A stretch of DNA of 64,000 bases from Lachancea dasiensis (taxonomy: Eukaryota > Ascomycota > Saccharomycetes > Saccharomycetales > Saccharomycetaceae). The position numbers and the translations under genes were made by a program. Under the pieces are notes generated by a model, which worked only from the letters and a program-made list of their open reading frames with translations, ran no database searches and was not told where the DNA came from. This document shows positions 52,755 to 61,692 of the stretch, piece by piece; the first letter of the stretch is position 1, and the number at the start of each line of letters is the position of its first letter. The stretch spans positions 1,426,001-1,490,000 of the forward strand of contig LT598458.1 in assembly GCA_900074725.1 (NCBI GenBank), in the 5' to 3' direction.

Positions 52755-54185
52755 TTAGGCATTAAGTTTCCTCTTAGTATGTTTTTTGGTGAAACGCTGT
52801 CCAGATGATGAGGTCGAAGAAGGAGAGGAGGAAGGTGTACCAACCTTCCGCACAGTTTTGGGCTCCATGTGGACCTCGACGTTGTTGACTTTTAGTGTAC
52901 CTCTTTCGATGGCTTCTGTTTGACATCGCTGGTCTTCGAAATCTATAACTGCAAACGTCTCCTGAGATGAGATTCTCTTGACAACGCCGAATTCGATTTC
53001 TAATGCCCTTACTAGCTGGTCATCAGTGACGCCGCCGGTACCTTTGACATAAATGGGGTAAAAGCCATCTCTGTTAACAAGATTAAACTGCTTTTTTTTA
53101 GGATTTTTTACGTCTCTGCTTTCACGCGAAAGAGCATTAGGAGACACAGATTTTTGTTCGGGTACTTTTTTGGCGGGCGAAGGGGCTGATGGCTCTGCAC
53201 GAATATACTTCGTCGTAACGTTGGGGACGTCCTTGGACTCTGAAGCAGCCAGCTTCAAGGCCCAGTTCATTTTTTTAGTGGGCTCCGGAGACGTGATGTT
53301 CTTTTCGGGCTCAATGCTTTGATCGTTCGTGGTCTCGTTAATTTTTACTGGTGGCGATGTGGTACCTTGAGCTGTTTCCTCAGTTTTCTCGTCGACTAAA
53401 TCCTCGACGGGGCGGTCTAGTGTGCCGTTAACTTCGGAAGCTCTTTCTGGTTGCGCTACAGCTTCATCTGGCTTTTGAATCAAAGAAGTGTCCTTGGGCG
53501 TCTGTGTATCTTTTCCTCTTGATTCTTGGTCTGATGCCGGCATTGGCGAGGGATGTACCGTAGCAGCTGGGTGAACATCACCAATTGAACTATTCAATTC
53601 TTCTTTAGCGGGGCCAGGGGTGGTCGTTGTTCCGGCCGACACGTCTTCACTCGTATTAACCGCTGGAGGCTCTTGTGCCGCTGATTGATCAGCACCCATG
53701 CTCTGGACTGGTTCATTTGATGCCACCAGGCCGTTGGCTTGCAGCATGGGCTGCGGGACAAATCGCAAAATATCGTTGGTGAGGTCGTAAATTTTTGGAT
53801 TACTAGGAACTGGTACAAGCTGGAAAATTTGGCAAAAGCGAAAAGAAGGCGTGTCTGCCCAGCACATTTCTCCCATAGCCAAAATTAAAATGCTTGTGTT
53901 ATTGCCCCCAGCAGATTGAAAGTCGCAAGTATCAATCTTCACTTGAAGTGACCGCACTTTTTTACTATGTCTAGTGTAAAACTTGCTTATGTTCTCTTTA
54001 CCGATCAATTTGACAGTAGGCAACTCGTCGCCGTTCAGGTCCCACTCGTCCTTATAGTTTACGTGCGTCAGTTCCGCAGTGGTAGAATACAGGTGATGAA
54101 CTTTGCTTGGATCTTGGTGCATCCGTTGATAATACGTTTTGAGAAATGCATAGCCAATTTCTGGAACGTTAACGACGCTAGCCAT
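52755..54185 (-). CDS. BRE5: Ubp3 cofactor Bre5
   Basis: This 476-residue protein (515 in S. cerevisiae) is the cofactor of deubiquitinase Ubp3 in COPII recycling and ribophagy. Residues 1-145 are an NTF2-like domain (GYAFLKTYYQRMHQDPSKVHHLYS, then FCQIFQLVP). A long Ser/Pro/Thr/Glu-rich linker follows, and an RRM occupies about 375-455 (FYPIYVKGTGGVTDDQL, then TFAVIDFEDQ). The C-terminus is Ser-rich then basic (KKHTKRKLN). This architecture equals G3BP of animals. Order LYS9-BRE5-POP2 matches YNR050C-YNR052C, with OCA4 interleaved. Confidence 0.95.
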   Translation of the reverse strand: MASVVNVPEIGYAFLKTYYQRMHQDPSKVHHLYSTTAELTHVNYKDEWDLNGDELPTVKLIGKENISKFYTRHSKKVRSLQVKIDTCDFQSAGGNNTSILILAMGEMCWADTPSFRFCQIFQLVPVPSNPKIYDLTNDILRFVPQPMLQANGLVASNEPVQSMGADQSAAQEPPAVNTSEDVSAGTTTTPGPAKEELNSSIGDVHPAATVHPSPMPASDQESRGKDTQTPKDTSLIQKPDEAVAQPERASEVNGTLDRPVEDLVDEKTEETAQGTTSPPVKINETTNDQSIEPEKNITSPEPTKKMNWALKLAASESKDVPNVTTKYIRAEPSAPSPAKKVPEQKSVSPNALSRESRDVKNPKKKQFNLVNRDGFYPIYVKGTGGVTDDQLVRALEIEFGVVKRISSQETFAVIDFEDQRCQTEAIERGTLKVNNVEVHMEPKTVRKVGTPSSSPSSTSSSGQRFTKKHTKRKLNA

Positions 54186-54865
54186 CCCGATCTTTATAGT
54201 GTGTATCTGATGTGTGTAAATGCAATTGTATCAACAGGAGGGGTCGGATTAACACTTATCTAAGTTTCCACTATAGTACAACTCAAGTCTGGGACGATGA
54301 TGAAATATTCCAAACCTTTTGGCGGTGTTGGTAACTTAGAAAGTAGTTAGGTCTTTATGGATTGTCGACGAGCTTTATCATTGAATCATCTTTCATTTCA
54401 AAAATTTTTCATAATCATGTTATTATATATATTGTATGCTCTGATTTTGAGACAAGGTAACCGAAATCAAGCGACACCATAACACTTAAGCCGCACACTG
54501 GAGCTTTCATTTCATTCAATCAGTGCTTGGTATTTATTTAAGAAGTTAGAAGTAATTCTTTGCAAATTAAAGTAAACCTCCAGTTCGACTATTACAAACG
54601 ACTACTTAATATCGCTCATCATTACTAAAATCTTACATCCTGACCGTAGTATCCGGCTTGTCCTAATTATAGAATTCGACTGTTCATGCATGACCTATGC
54701 CCTTGACAATTCAACTCAATTTCTATGATGACGTTTGGCCTAATAAAACGGAGGAAACAGACAATGGGGACAGCTTCTATCAGGGCAGAGGATGTCGGAT
54801 CCCTTTCGTTCCCTATAGATCTTTCGTGTTTCACTTCATTACAAACAGCGTCACTACTCTAGCAT
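54186..54865. other. Intergenic: POP2 3' end and BRE5 promoter
   Basis: The 680 bases include an AT-rich stretch (TATTATATATATTG near 54421). The frame at 54697-54879 resembles nothing. No RNA gene was seen. Confidence 0.5.
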
Positions 54866-56176
54866 CTATTCATTGGTAATTCCATAGATCATATTCTTGT
54901 ACCTGGCGATATTTGGCCCCAACTGAGGATGAGGAATGCGAAGTTTGAATAAATGAGTAAAAGTCAATAGTGCCAGTAGACTTTGGCCGGCTGTGGATGA
55001 GAAGAGAGGAAGACGAGGAATGCCCAGTTCATCTGCCATAGATTCCAGTGTAGGCTGCAACTGAGATGGTGATTGACTTTGATTCTGGCCTTGCTGCTGT
55101 TGTTGTTGAGCAAACTTGTTAATCAAGTTGAGGTCGTAGAAATTAGGCATAAATTGATGAACCCACCAAACATAATCCTCCTTATTGTTGGGCATGGAGT
55201 TGTTCATCAACATGTTAACCAGGAAGCCAAAGTCATAGGCAGCGTGATAGCTGACCCAAGTGATGTCGTCCGATACCAGCCCCGAGTCCATCACCAGTTG
55301 AGCAAATTCAAAAGGTGCCACACCTAAATTTTGATGACGTTCGAAATTAATGCCTGACTTTTTCAGAAGCTCAAGTGACTCAGCTGAAACCATTTCTTGA
55401 GTAACATCGAACTGGAAATTAAACTGCCAAGTAGAAGGGCCGGTTTCGGGCTTATTACCGCGAGCATCGCTTATAGAGATACCAATCTGCACAGGATTAA
55501 GAAGATCAACATTTGAACGCATAGTTTGATAATGGTAGTCGTTTTTCGAGCGAAAATTACCCATGGGTCTTGCAATTGTCCCCACAAACTCCGTACTCAC
55601 AGACACCACACTATACTGATCCACAAGCTTCCGAATCTGAGAAAATTCAGCATGTAGATTATTGCTCCACACGTCTCGCACCATGAACTGGTTAGGAGGG
55701 GGAAGGACGAACGAGTTTTCCACCACCAGATGTGGGGGTAAAGCTCCCGGAGGGGGGCCCAAATTGGAAGCAGCTGTTTGTTGAAGCACATTCACACCAG
55801 GCGGAAGACCACTTAGATTTCCCAGTGTGCTCGACATTCCGTTCTGGCCCGCGTTGTTCAACATCTGTTGGGGCTGCATTTGGCGCTGGGTCATCTGTTG
55901 TGGTCCAAAAGCAGCATTCGCAGCTTCCATTTTTTGCTTGAGCAGGTACACATTTTGGAGCCCAGTATTCTTATCTACTGTATGAGCATCTCCTACTAGT
56001 CCATTTGGTTGTTGCTGCGGCTGATGCTGTTGTTGTTGTTGTTGTAAACGAGCATGCATTAACTGGGGCGAAAATAGCTGAGGTCCAATCCCTGGAGGTT
56101 GCTGATGCTGCTGATTATGTGATGAAAAGAAGTGGTCATTCATAGGCATATCTGGTAGCTGTCTTATCGATTGCAT
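54866..56176 (-). CDS. POP2: CCR4-NOT deadenylase subunit Pop2/Caf1
   Basis: The product is 436 residues (433 in S. cerevisiae). The first ~150 are Gln-rich and disordered. The RNase D-like domain follows from about 165. Most Caf1 proteins use Asp-Glu-Asp-Asp, but here the positions read Ser194 and Glu196 (SVSTEF), Asp315 (AAYDFGF) and Gln398 (TAGQSLL). This Ser-Glu-Asp-Gln set is the one known from S. cerevisiae Pop2. A short QQQQQQ insert lies near 357. It binds the Not1 MIF4G-like domain and Ccr4. I use the ATG at 56176; two codons upstream only a TTG is available. Confidence 0.97.
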   Translation of the reverse strand: MQSIRQLPDMPMNDHFFSSHNQQHQQPPGIGPQLFSPQLMHARLQQQQQQHQPQQQPNGLVGDAHTVDKNTGLQNVYLLKQKMEAANAAFGPQQMTQRQMQPQQMLNNAGQNGMSSTLGNLSGLPPGVNVLQQTAASNLGPPPGALPPHLVVENSFVLPPPNQFMVRDVWSNNLHAEFSQIRKLVDQYSVVSVSTEFVGTIARPMGNFRSKNDYHYQTMRSNVDLLNPVQIGISISDARGNKPETGPSTWQFNFQFDVTQEMVSAESLELLKKSGINFERHQNLGVAPFEFAQLVMDSGLVSDDITWVSYHAAYDFGFLVNMLMNNSMPNNKEDYVWWVHQFMPNFYDLNLINKFAQQQQQQGQNQSQSPSQLQPTLESMADELGIPRLPLFSSTAGQSLLALLTFTHLFKLRIPHPQLGPNIARYKNMIYGITNE

Positions 56177-56597
56177 GGTCAATTATTTTGGGCCTATCAC
56201 GATTTCAACTTTACTCGATAGTAGGTTAGATAGTTAAATTTTCGAGCTATTAACCTGGAAGTACTCGCTTCAAGAACTAAGTGGACTCGCCTTCCATCTC
56301 GCTGAACCATGACACTCTATTGTTCAATGAACCTGAGAAGGTGGTGTGCTGGCTGGCGTTATTATATCTATAGCATAGGCTGTGATATGTGTAGGATATC
56401 CTACCCAAGTTTTCCTGTAGGTAATGACTAAACAGCCATGAACAACGCGCTGTCAGTTTGCGAAATTACCAAGAGAGACGCGCACGCATCTGGATTCGGC
56501 AGAAATATTGGTCCCATTATAGATATATATTGTACAAACAAGCATCAAATTAAAACCCCTGGTCAAAGAGGAGTCTCCATATCATAACTCCTTCAAT
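56177..56597. other. Intergenic: NOG2 3' end and POP2 promoter
   Basis: The 421 bases separate tandem minus-strand genes. I see a TATATATATTG stretch near 56520 and nothing else. Confidence 0.5.
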
Positions 56598-58616
56598 TTA
56601 AACAGTAGCCTTCTTGCTGGATTCTGATACTTCAATCTCCGCGTCCGCGGCGGATCTCTTTTTATCGCTGTTCTTGGCCCCAGCAGCTTTATTTGGCTCT
56701 TCCTTCTCTGGAGGAGTAACGAACCAGGGAATCTTACCTCTGTTGAAGTCATTCAACACCTGTTTAGAAACACCAGCTTCATCTGGCTCGCCACCTTTCA
56801 GTAGTCTTCCCATTTTCCTAGCAAGCATTTCGATAAAATCGTCGGCATCCTTCCAGCCGGATATTTCATATGTTCTCTCCAAATGCTTTCTCTGACACTT
56901 TCGCAGAACGCCTGGAATGTACTGTTCTGGGTGGGAAACGTGTTCGACTCTTACCACACCTCTAAACAAAATGTCTTCCTCGGTATCTTTTGCTGAAGGA
57001 GGAACGATACCTGGGCAATCAATAAGAAAGATCTTCTTCATCAGGGTGATGTATTGCCACACCTTGGTTTCACCGGGGATGGGCGCAACTTGGCACACTT
57101 TCTTCTTACGAAGGGTGTTGATAATCGAAGATTTACCTGTGTTAGGGTACCCAATAAACCCGACCGAAATTTGTTTCCTGTCTTTATGCAATTGCGAGAA
57201 CTGACGCAGCAGTTGAATTAGAGAACCTTTACCAAATGAATTAGTGATAGATGCGTGGAATGCTAAAGTTGGACGATGCTTCGATAAATGTTTCACCCAT
57301 GCAGCCTGTTTAAAAAAAAATGTTAGTATTAAATCCGAAGAGCCATAAGCCAAATCAAATGCTGACCGTGATACAAGCTAGCATAATTTGATTTCACGAG
57401 AAATCTTTGGAGTGATTTTGCATGCTGTGAGGCATCGAAAAGCAAGCGAACGCAGAAACCTGTTATACAAGAAAAGTTTTCTTGTATTCTTCTGCGCCCA
57501 ATACTTCTCGAACGCCTCATTACTCACAACAAAGCTCAACAATCCTCAAAACGAAGAAGGCCAGCCTAGTTGTCCCATTGCACCCAGAACGGGAGCAAAG
57601 GAAGGACTGTGAGTAGTATCAATCTCCCAAAACAGTAACAGACATCTTCGTAAACTGGTCGTTCTCTTGGAACAGAAAACATCCTGACTAGAAGTTTTGG
57701 TTTCAAAAAATCTCCAATGCCTCTCGTAAAATCCAAATATTCGCCATCCTGACTAGCCATGTCAGCAGAATAAATCCACCAATCAAATTCATAAATTAAA
57801 ACATACCGCCACCCAAGTTGGTACCAAATCGCACTTGTTGAGTACGAATATTAGATGCTTATGAGGAGTTTCTTTCCGCATATATTCTTCGACCGACTTA
57901 CACCTAGTTCCAAGCGGATCCCGAGCGTCTAACACATGGATCACCACATCCGAGGAATCAATGACCTTGTAAAGCTCGTTCCAGATCCGCTTGGATTGCC
58001 CTTTGCTAAAAATGGCTTCCTTGGCCGTCTGTGACCACCCATCTTCGTCCGTGCCATTCTGTCCCATTAGCCCCAGCGTAGAATCTAATTCTTGCTTTTC
58101 TTCGTACGCAGTGGTGTTTTCTGCCGAAGACGTGGCTAGGTCTTCCAGACTAGAAGCAGCTACCCGGGGTTTCTTCCGTTGCGATTTGGGACCAAAAGTC
58201 TGCTCAAAGCTTTCCGTTTCTAGAATCTTCGCCTGTGGAGACTCCTTAGTGTCTTTTTCTTCCAAAAGCGACATAGGAAGCTTGTTGCGACGCAGCAGCA
58301 CTTGGTAATTGTTCTTTTCAGTATCGCCAAGCGCGTCACGGAAATGTGACAAGGCGTCCTGCGAAATAACTCTGGTGTTCCCAAACCAACGACGATCTGG
58401 CTGTACTCTAGCCGTAGGTATGTCAGTCCCTTGCAACGGAGCCGCACGAATCAGATCACCTTTTTTATTGCGAATCGACTTCCCATCGCGATACATATTC
58501 AGAAACTGAACTCTTTTCCCACTACGATAAAAATTCTCACCCTTCACTCGCAGATTCCCATCTTTGGTGTCATTTTGACGAATACGTCTCTGTTTCTCCT
58601 TCTTTCCGGTACCCAT
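56598..58616 (-). CDS. NOG2: Pre-60S GTPase Nog2, two exons
   Basis: I read it as complement(join(56598..57305, 57807..58616)), 505 residues (486 in S. cerevisiae). It is a circularly permuted GTPase of late nuclear 60S assembly, occupying the Nmd3 site. G4 (NKCD, 260-263) comes first, then G1 (GYPNTGKSS, 322-330) and G3 (DCPG, 366-369). Exon 1 ends DLVPTWVA and exon 2 begins [10 protein letters not shown], matching the family across the junction in phase 0. The N-terminus [11 protein letters not shown] is typical. The C-terminus is Lys-rich. PAC and RRPE-like promoter elements lie upstream. The S. cerevisiae gene YNR053C also has an intron, which hosts snR191. Confidence 0.97.
57306..57806 (-). 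other. NOG2 intron of 501 bases
   Basis: The donor is GTATGT (57806-57801), the branch site TACTAAC (57328-57322) and the acceptor AAACAG ending at 57306. At 501 bases it is far longer than the other two introns in this window (116 and 73), which fits a snoRNA inside. Confidence 0.96.
57420..57750 (-). ncRNA. snR191: Probable intronic H/ACA snoRNA snR191 (approximate limits)
   Basis: In S. cerevisiae the NOG2 intron encodes snR191, which guides pseudouridines 2258 and 2260 in helix 69 of 25S rRNA. Here the intron has room for a snoRNA of ~270 bases. On the minus strand an ACA followed by three bases occurs near 57428. Short stretches complementary to the helix 69 target occur in the right relative order (AGTAAC at 57634-57639 and TGACT at 57684-57688, as read on the plus strand). 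I could not fold the two-hairpin structure by eye, so limits and guides are tentative. Confidence 0.5.
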
Positions 58617-59063
58617 CTTGAAAGCTTACAAAGGCTGGTTAATACCCAAATCTGAAAATACTAGCGATTTCAATGAATGGTCACAAAGGTCTTTGACACC
58701 CACAATGAATCTCTATTGGATCGAAATTGTTCGTCGAGAAGGTAAGTTTAAACTAAGAAGAGATGAGATGAGCTGCGATGAGCGTAAAATTTTTTTCACA
58801 ATAACCGCTACCAAAAATTGTGGATCGCTATATACGCCTTTGGCCAAGATCTATAAACAGGCGGTCCGTCGGGTTCTCTGAGAAGCGGTGAGTGTTGACA
58901 GTGCGAAGTTGGGCTGTCGAGCCCAGTCTGGTGTCCAGGAGGATGTTTGCTCTTGAGTCTATCGATGCTTGTATGTGATTATAATGTACAAAAGTTTCTG
59001 CTGAAGGGCTGAAAGCTTGGCTACTCGTAGAGAGTCTCACATCATACCTTGTCGCTGCTGGTA
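58617..59063. other. Intergenic: ESF2 3' end and NOG2 promoter
   Basis: The 447 bases hold the NOG2 promoter elements listed separately. Two overlapping frames (58618-58881 plus and 58828-59040 minus) resemble nothing. Confidence 0.5.
58762..58798 (-). promoter_or_regulatory. PAC and RRPE-like elements of NOG2
   Basis: GCGATGAGC at 58775-58783 matches the PAC core GCGATGAG, with two more GATGAG copies at 58762-58772. AAAATTTTTTTCA at 58786-58798 is one or two bases from the RRPE consensus (TGAAAAATTTT reversed). These elements mark ribosome-assembly genes bound by Dot6/Tod6 and Stb3 in S. cerevisiae. They lie 145-180 bases before the NOG2 start. Confidence 0.65.
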
Positions 59064-60074
59064 TTAGAACAAATTTTGTATGACATTGTCTAAACGCTTG
59101 GAGGAGCTTTGCTTGTGCTCTTCTGGGCCCGCTGCACGCGTCGTTGTTACCCTGCGCTGCTTGAAGCCTTGTGGCGAAGGCTCCTGCCGAATGTTTTCGT
59201 CAGGCTCCGAGCCACTGCGCTTCTTCGAAGCCTTGATGTTCCCGAGCATTTTACTTCTTTCGACATTGCGAATGAATTCGGCGTTCATCTTGTTGGCCTG
59301 AGAAACTTCGAGTTGCAGCTTGGCCTGGCGCACGTCATTCTCACGGGCAATCTGTTCCGTGAGATCGGCCCACTTGAAGCCTGACAGATACTTCACGTTC
59401 ATCACGTCGTCGTGGTAAAAATTACCCTTCTTGCCTCCGATGATGTTTCCGTTCAAAGTATCGGCACACAGCTTGGCGTCTTTCTTACGCACAAACTCCA
59501 CCCACCCTTCTTCAAACATCACCTTCTTGTTTCCGCCACCCCGTACACGGTTTCTGTGCTTCTGGTCATCTTCGCGCTTCAAAAATAGTCGGTCGACGTC
59601 CCCAAACCGTGAAAGCAGTTGGCGCATTTTGGCGGGCTTCATGTACGGTGGAATCTTCGACAGGTACACCACGCCAGTCTTGTGCTTACTTTTTTTGACT
59701 GCCCGTAGCTTTTTCAACCTCTCTAGCCTCTCTTTCTTGAGCCCTTCCAAGTCTTGATCTTCTTTCTCGTCAGCAGATGCTGTGGCTTTCTCTTCTTCGT
59801 CCTGATACTGGCGTACCTCATCCTCGGTGCCTTCCAGACCATGCTCATCTCGAGAGATCTGGGCCCTCGTGTCCGTTTCGGGCTCATTGCCGTCGAACCT
59901 CGCTAGCTCGGTAGTTGAGCCTGGATGGTCTTCGATTTCGCTTTCCACCTCACTTTCCTCTTCTTCGTTCTGATTGAAGACATCCTTGCCCTGGTTCTTC
60001 TTCGAGGTGATCAGCACCTGACTCGTTTCCTCGTCGGACAGATAGTCCTCGCTCCCACTATCTTGAAAGTCCAT
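59064..60074 (-). CDS. ESF2: Small-subunit processome protein Esf2
   Basis: This 336-residue protein (316 in S. cerevisiae) is the ABT1/Esf2 RNA-binding factor of 18S rRNA processing and stimulates the helicase Dbp8. The first ~120 residues are acidic. A basic stretch (KLRAVKKSKHK) leads into the RRM (about 133-225): GVVYLSKIPPYMKPAKMRQLLSRFG, then EGWVEFVRKKDAKLCADTLNG. The C-terminus (EQIARENDVRQAKLQLEVSQ, then FIRNVERSKML) is a family signature. Order NOG2-ESF2 matches YNR053C-YNR054C. Confidence 0.97.
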   Translation of the reverse strand: MDFQDSGSEDYLSDEETSQVLITSKKNQGKDVFNQNEEEESEVESEIEDHPGSTTELARFDGNEPETDTRAQISRDEHGLEGTEDEVRQYQDEEEKATASADEKEDQDLEGLKKERLERLKKLRAVKKSKHKTGVVYLSKIPPYMKPAKMRQLLSRFGDVDRLFLKREDDQKHRNRVRGGGNKKVMFEEGWVEFVRKKDAKLCADTLNGNIIGGKKGNFYHDDVMNVKYLSGFKWADLTEQIARENDVRQAKLQLEVSQANKMNAEFIRNVERSKMLGNIKASKKRSGSEPDENIRQEPSPQGFKQRRVTTTRAAGPEEHKQSSSKRLDNVIQNLF

Positions 60075-60092
60075 GCCGAGCTGCGTTGATCT

Positions 60093-60134
60093 GCGATGAG
60101 GTTGGGATATGGGCTTAATTAAATGGAATTTTCA
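60093..60134 (-). promoter_or_regulatory. PAC and weak RRPE-like elements of ESF2
   Basis: GCGATGAGG at 60093-60101 matches the PAC core. GGAATTTTCA at 60125-60134 is a weak RRPE. PAC lies only 19 bases from the start codon, which is unusually close, so it may be transcribed. Confidence 0.5.
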
Positions 60135-60781
60135 TCGATAGTGGTAAAATCTCAAGAGCATTTAGGACGGCCTCAACTAAAGCCAAACTAAGCTGAGAAC
60201 TAAAACGAGTCATTTGTTCTTCTCATTTGGAAAGAGTTAGAAACCAAGCGCGTACTGGATGCTCTGGTTCGCTGGCTCACCTAGGAATGTCACACTACGA
60301 AAAAAATGCAGACCTAGGTGAAAATGCCGGAATCCCACTGATCAAGCGTGTCGATCAATACAGCTCCCAGTCTACGACTTTGAGTACAAGAGCAACACTG
60401 GCATAGATGCTGCGAGGACCCAGCCAGAATGTCATTCAGCTCAACTACTGATCCATATCGATCATATTGTACGGATATTGCATGCAGTACGTTGGGCTTC
60501 AGGACCTTCTCTTGAGGGACGATTGCGAAGCGTGCACGTCTCTCGTAGCGTAATGGGACCCCATTTATAGAGTGCGCAATCTCGAGCTTCTTCTATCGCA
60601 TTCCTAGGGTGATACCTCGGCGAGTTTCGAGCAGGTGGCAGAGGAAATAAAGTTCCCATATTCTTTCCCTAACAAGCACATGTAATCGATCATCACCGAA
60701 TTAATTATTGCGATCTAATCGAGAAGTTCCCGCTGAATTAGCAGTCTAGGTCTTTTTTTTTTTCAGACTTGCCGATTGTAC

Positions 60782-60825
60782 CTTATCTTTATCCCGAGGG
60801 CTTCCCGATAGAATTATCTTTTATC
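60782..60825. promoter_or_regulatory. Cluster of five GATA motifs
   Basis: CTTATC 60782-60787, TTTATC 60788-60793, GATA 60807-60810, ATTATC 60813-60818 and TTTATC 60820-60825. Clusters of GATAA elements are bound by Gln3/Gat1 in nitrogen-regulated promoters. Only the first is a full GATAAG. They lie 127-170 bases before the PaiB-like start. Confidence 0.45.
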
Positions 60826-60951
60826 TAATAACAACGTCAAGCAGGAACCCATGACTCAAGCAAGTAGCCCAGCATATAAGTTGTAGAAAGCCAGTCAGTC
60901 CTTTGACTCCCGGTTCACCATCCATTGTTCGGCAAGAAATCATAGAGAGCA

Positions 60952-61692
60952 ATGTATATCCCTCAACCCTACCAAGTCAGCGATGTCGCTCAACAGGTGG
61001 AGCTTATCGAAAATAACCCGCTTGGGATCATGTTCAGCCATGCTCCGGAATCGAATGGTCTTTTGAACTACATAAAGCCGTCTGCTGTATCAATGAATGC
61101 CACGCATGTCCCTTTTGTCATTGTAAAGGACCAGCAAACTGATAAATATCGGTTGTTAGCACACCTGTCAAAAAACAATCAGCACGCAGAGTTGTTAGAG
61201 AAGCAGCCGGAGTGTTTGGTGGTGTTCCAGGGCCCCCAAAGTTACATTTCCCCCTCTTGGTATCCACTCAAAAAAAAAACTCACAAGTTTGTACCTACTT
61301 GGGACTACAGTGCTGTACACGTCTATGGAAAGGCTAAAATCATTCGAGATGACAAGGATTGGCTCCTTGGAATGCTCAACACGGTGACCGATCAGGAAGA
61401 AGGCAAAAGACCCGAAGGTCCCGACTTCGAAGAAAAGTGGACTGTCTCTGACGCGCCCTCCAACTATATCGATGCCATGCTTAGAGGGATTGTGGGACTT
61501 GAGGTAGAGATTGACAGATTTGAGTGCCAAGTGAAGGCGCATCAGAAGCAAGATGTGGTCAATGTCAAGGGGGTTTCAGAAGGTTTGGTCAAGGAATGTG
61601 GCGCAAAGGGGGAAGCTGTAGCTAACGTCATGCTAAGCCAACATCACAAGAAAGATGAACTGCAGGCAGCTCAGACTAATAAATCCGCCTGA
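60952..61692 (+). CDS. PaiB-like FMN-binding protein
   Basis: This 246-residue protein begins MYIPQPYQVSDVAQQVELIENNPLGIMFSH, which fits the PaiB family (negative regulators of protease and sporulation in Bacillus; split-barrel FMN-binding fold). Other family stretches are THVPFVI, LLAHLSKNNQHAELL, CLVVFQGPQSYISPSWYP and PTWDYSAVHVYGKAKII. The C-terminal helical part (ERFEC-like IDRFECQVKAHQKQ) is also typical. S. cerevisiae lacks a close homologue that I know of. Many filamentous fungi have one, so loss in Saccharomyces or transfer are both possible. Function in yeasts is unknown. Confidence 0.85.
   Translation: MYIPQPYQVSDVAQQVELIENNPLGIMFSHAPESNGLLNYIKPSAVSMNATHVPFVIVKDQQTDKYRLLAHLSKNNQHAELLEKQPECLVVFQGPQSYISPSWYPLKKKTHKFVPTWDYSAVHVYGKAKIIRDDKDWLLGMLNTVTDQEEGKRPEGPDFEEKWTVSDAPSNYIDAMLRGIVGLEVEIDRFECQVKAHQKQDVVNVKGVSEGLVKECGAKGEAVANVMLSQHHKKDELQAAQTNKSA

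Larger units (their letters stand above)
60075..60951. other. Divergent promoter region ESF2/PaiB-like gene
   Basis: The 877 bases hold both promoters. A GATA-motif cluster lies at 60782-60825 and a TATAAG box near 60876. The minus-strand frame at 60462-60659 resembles nothing. This is the edge of the III/XIV syntenic block. Confidence 0.5.
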
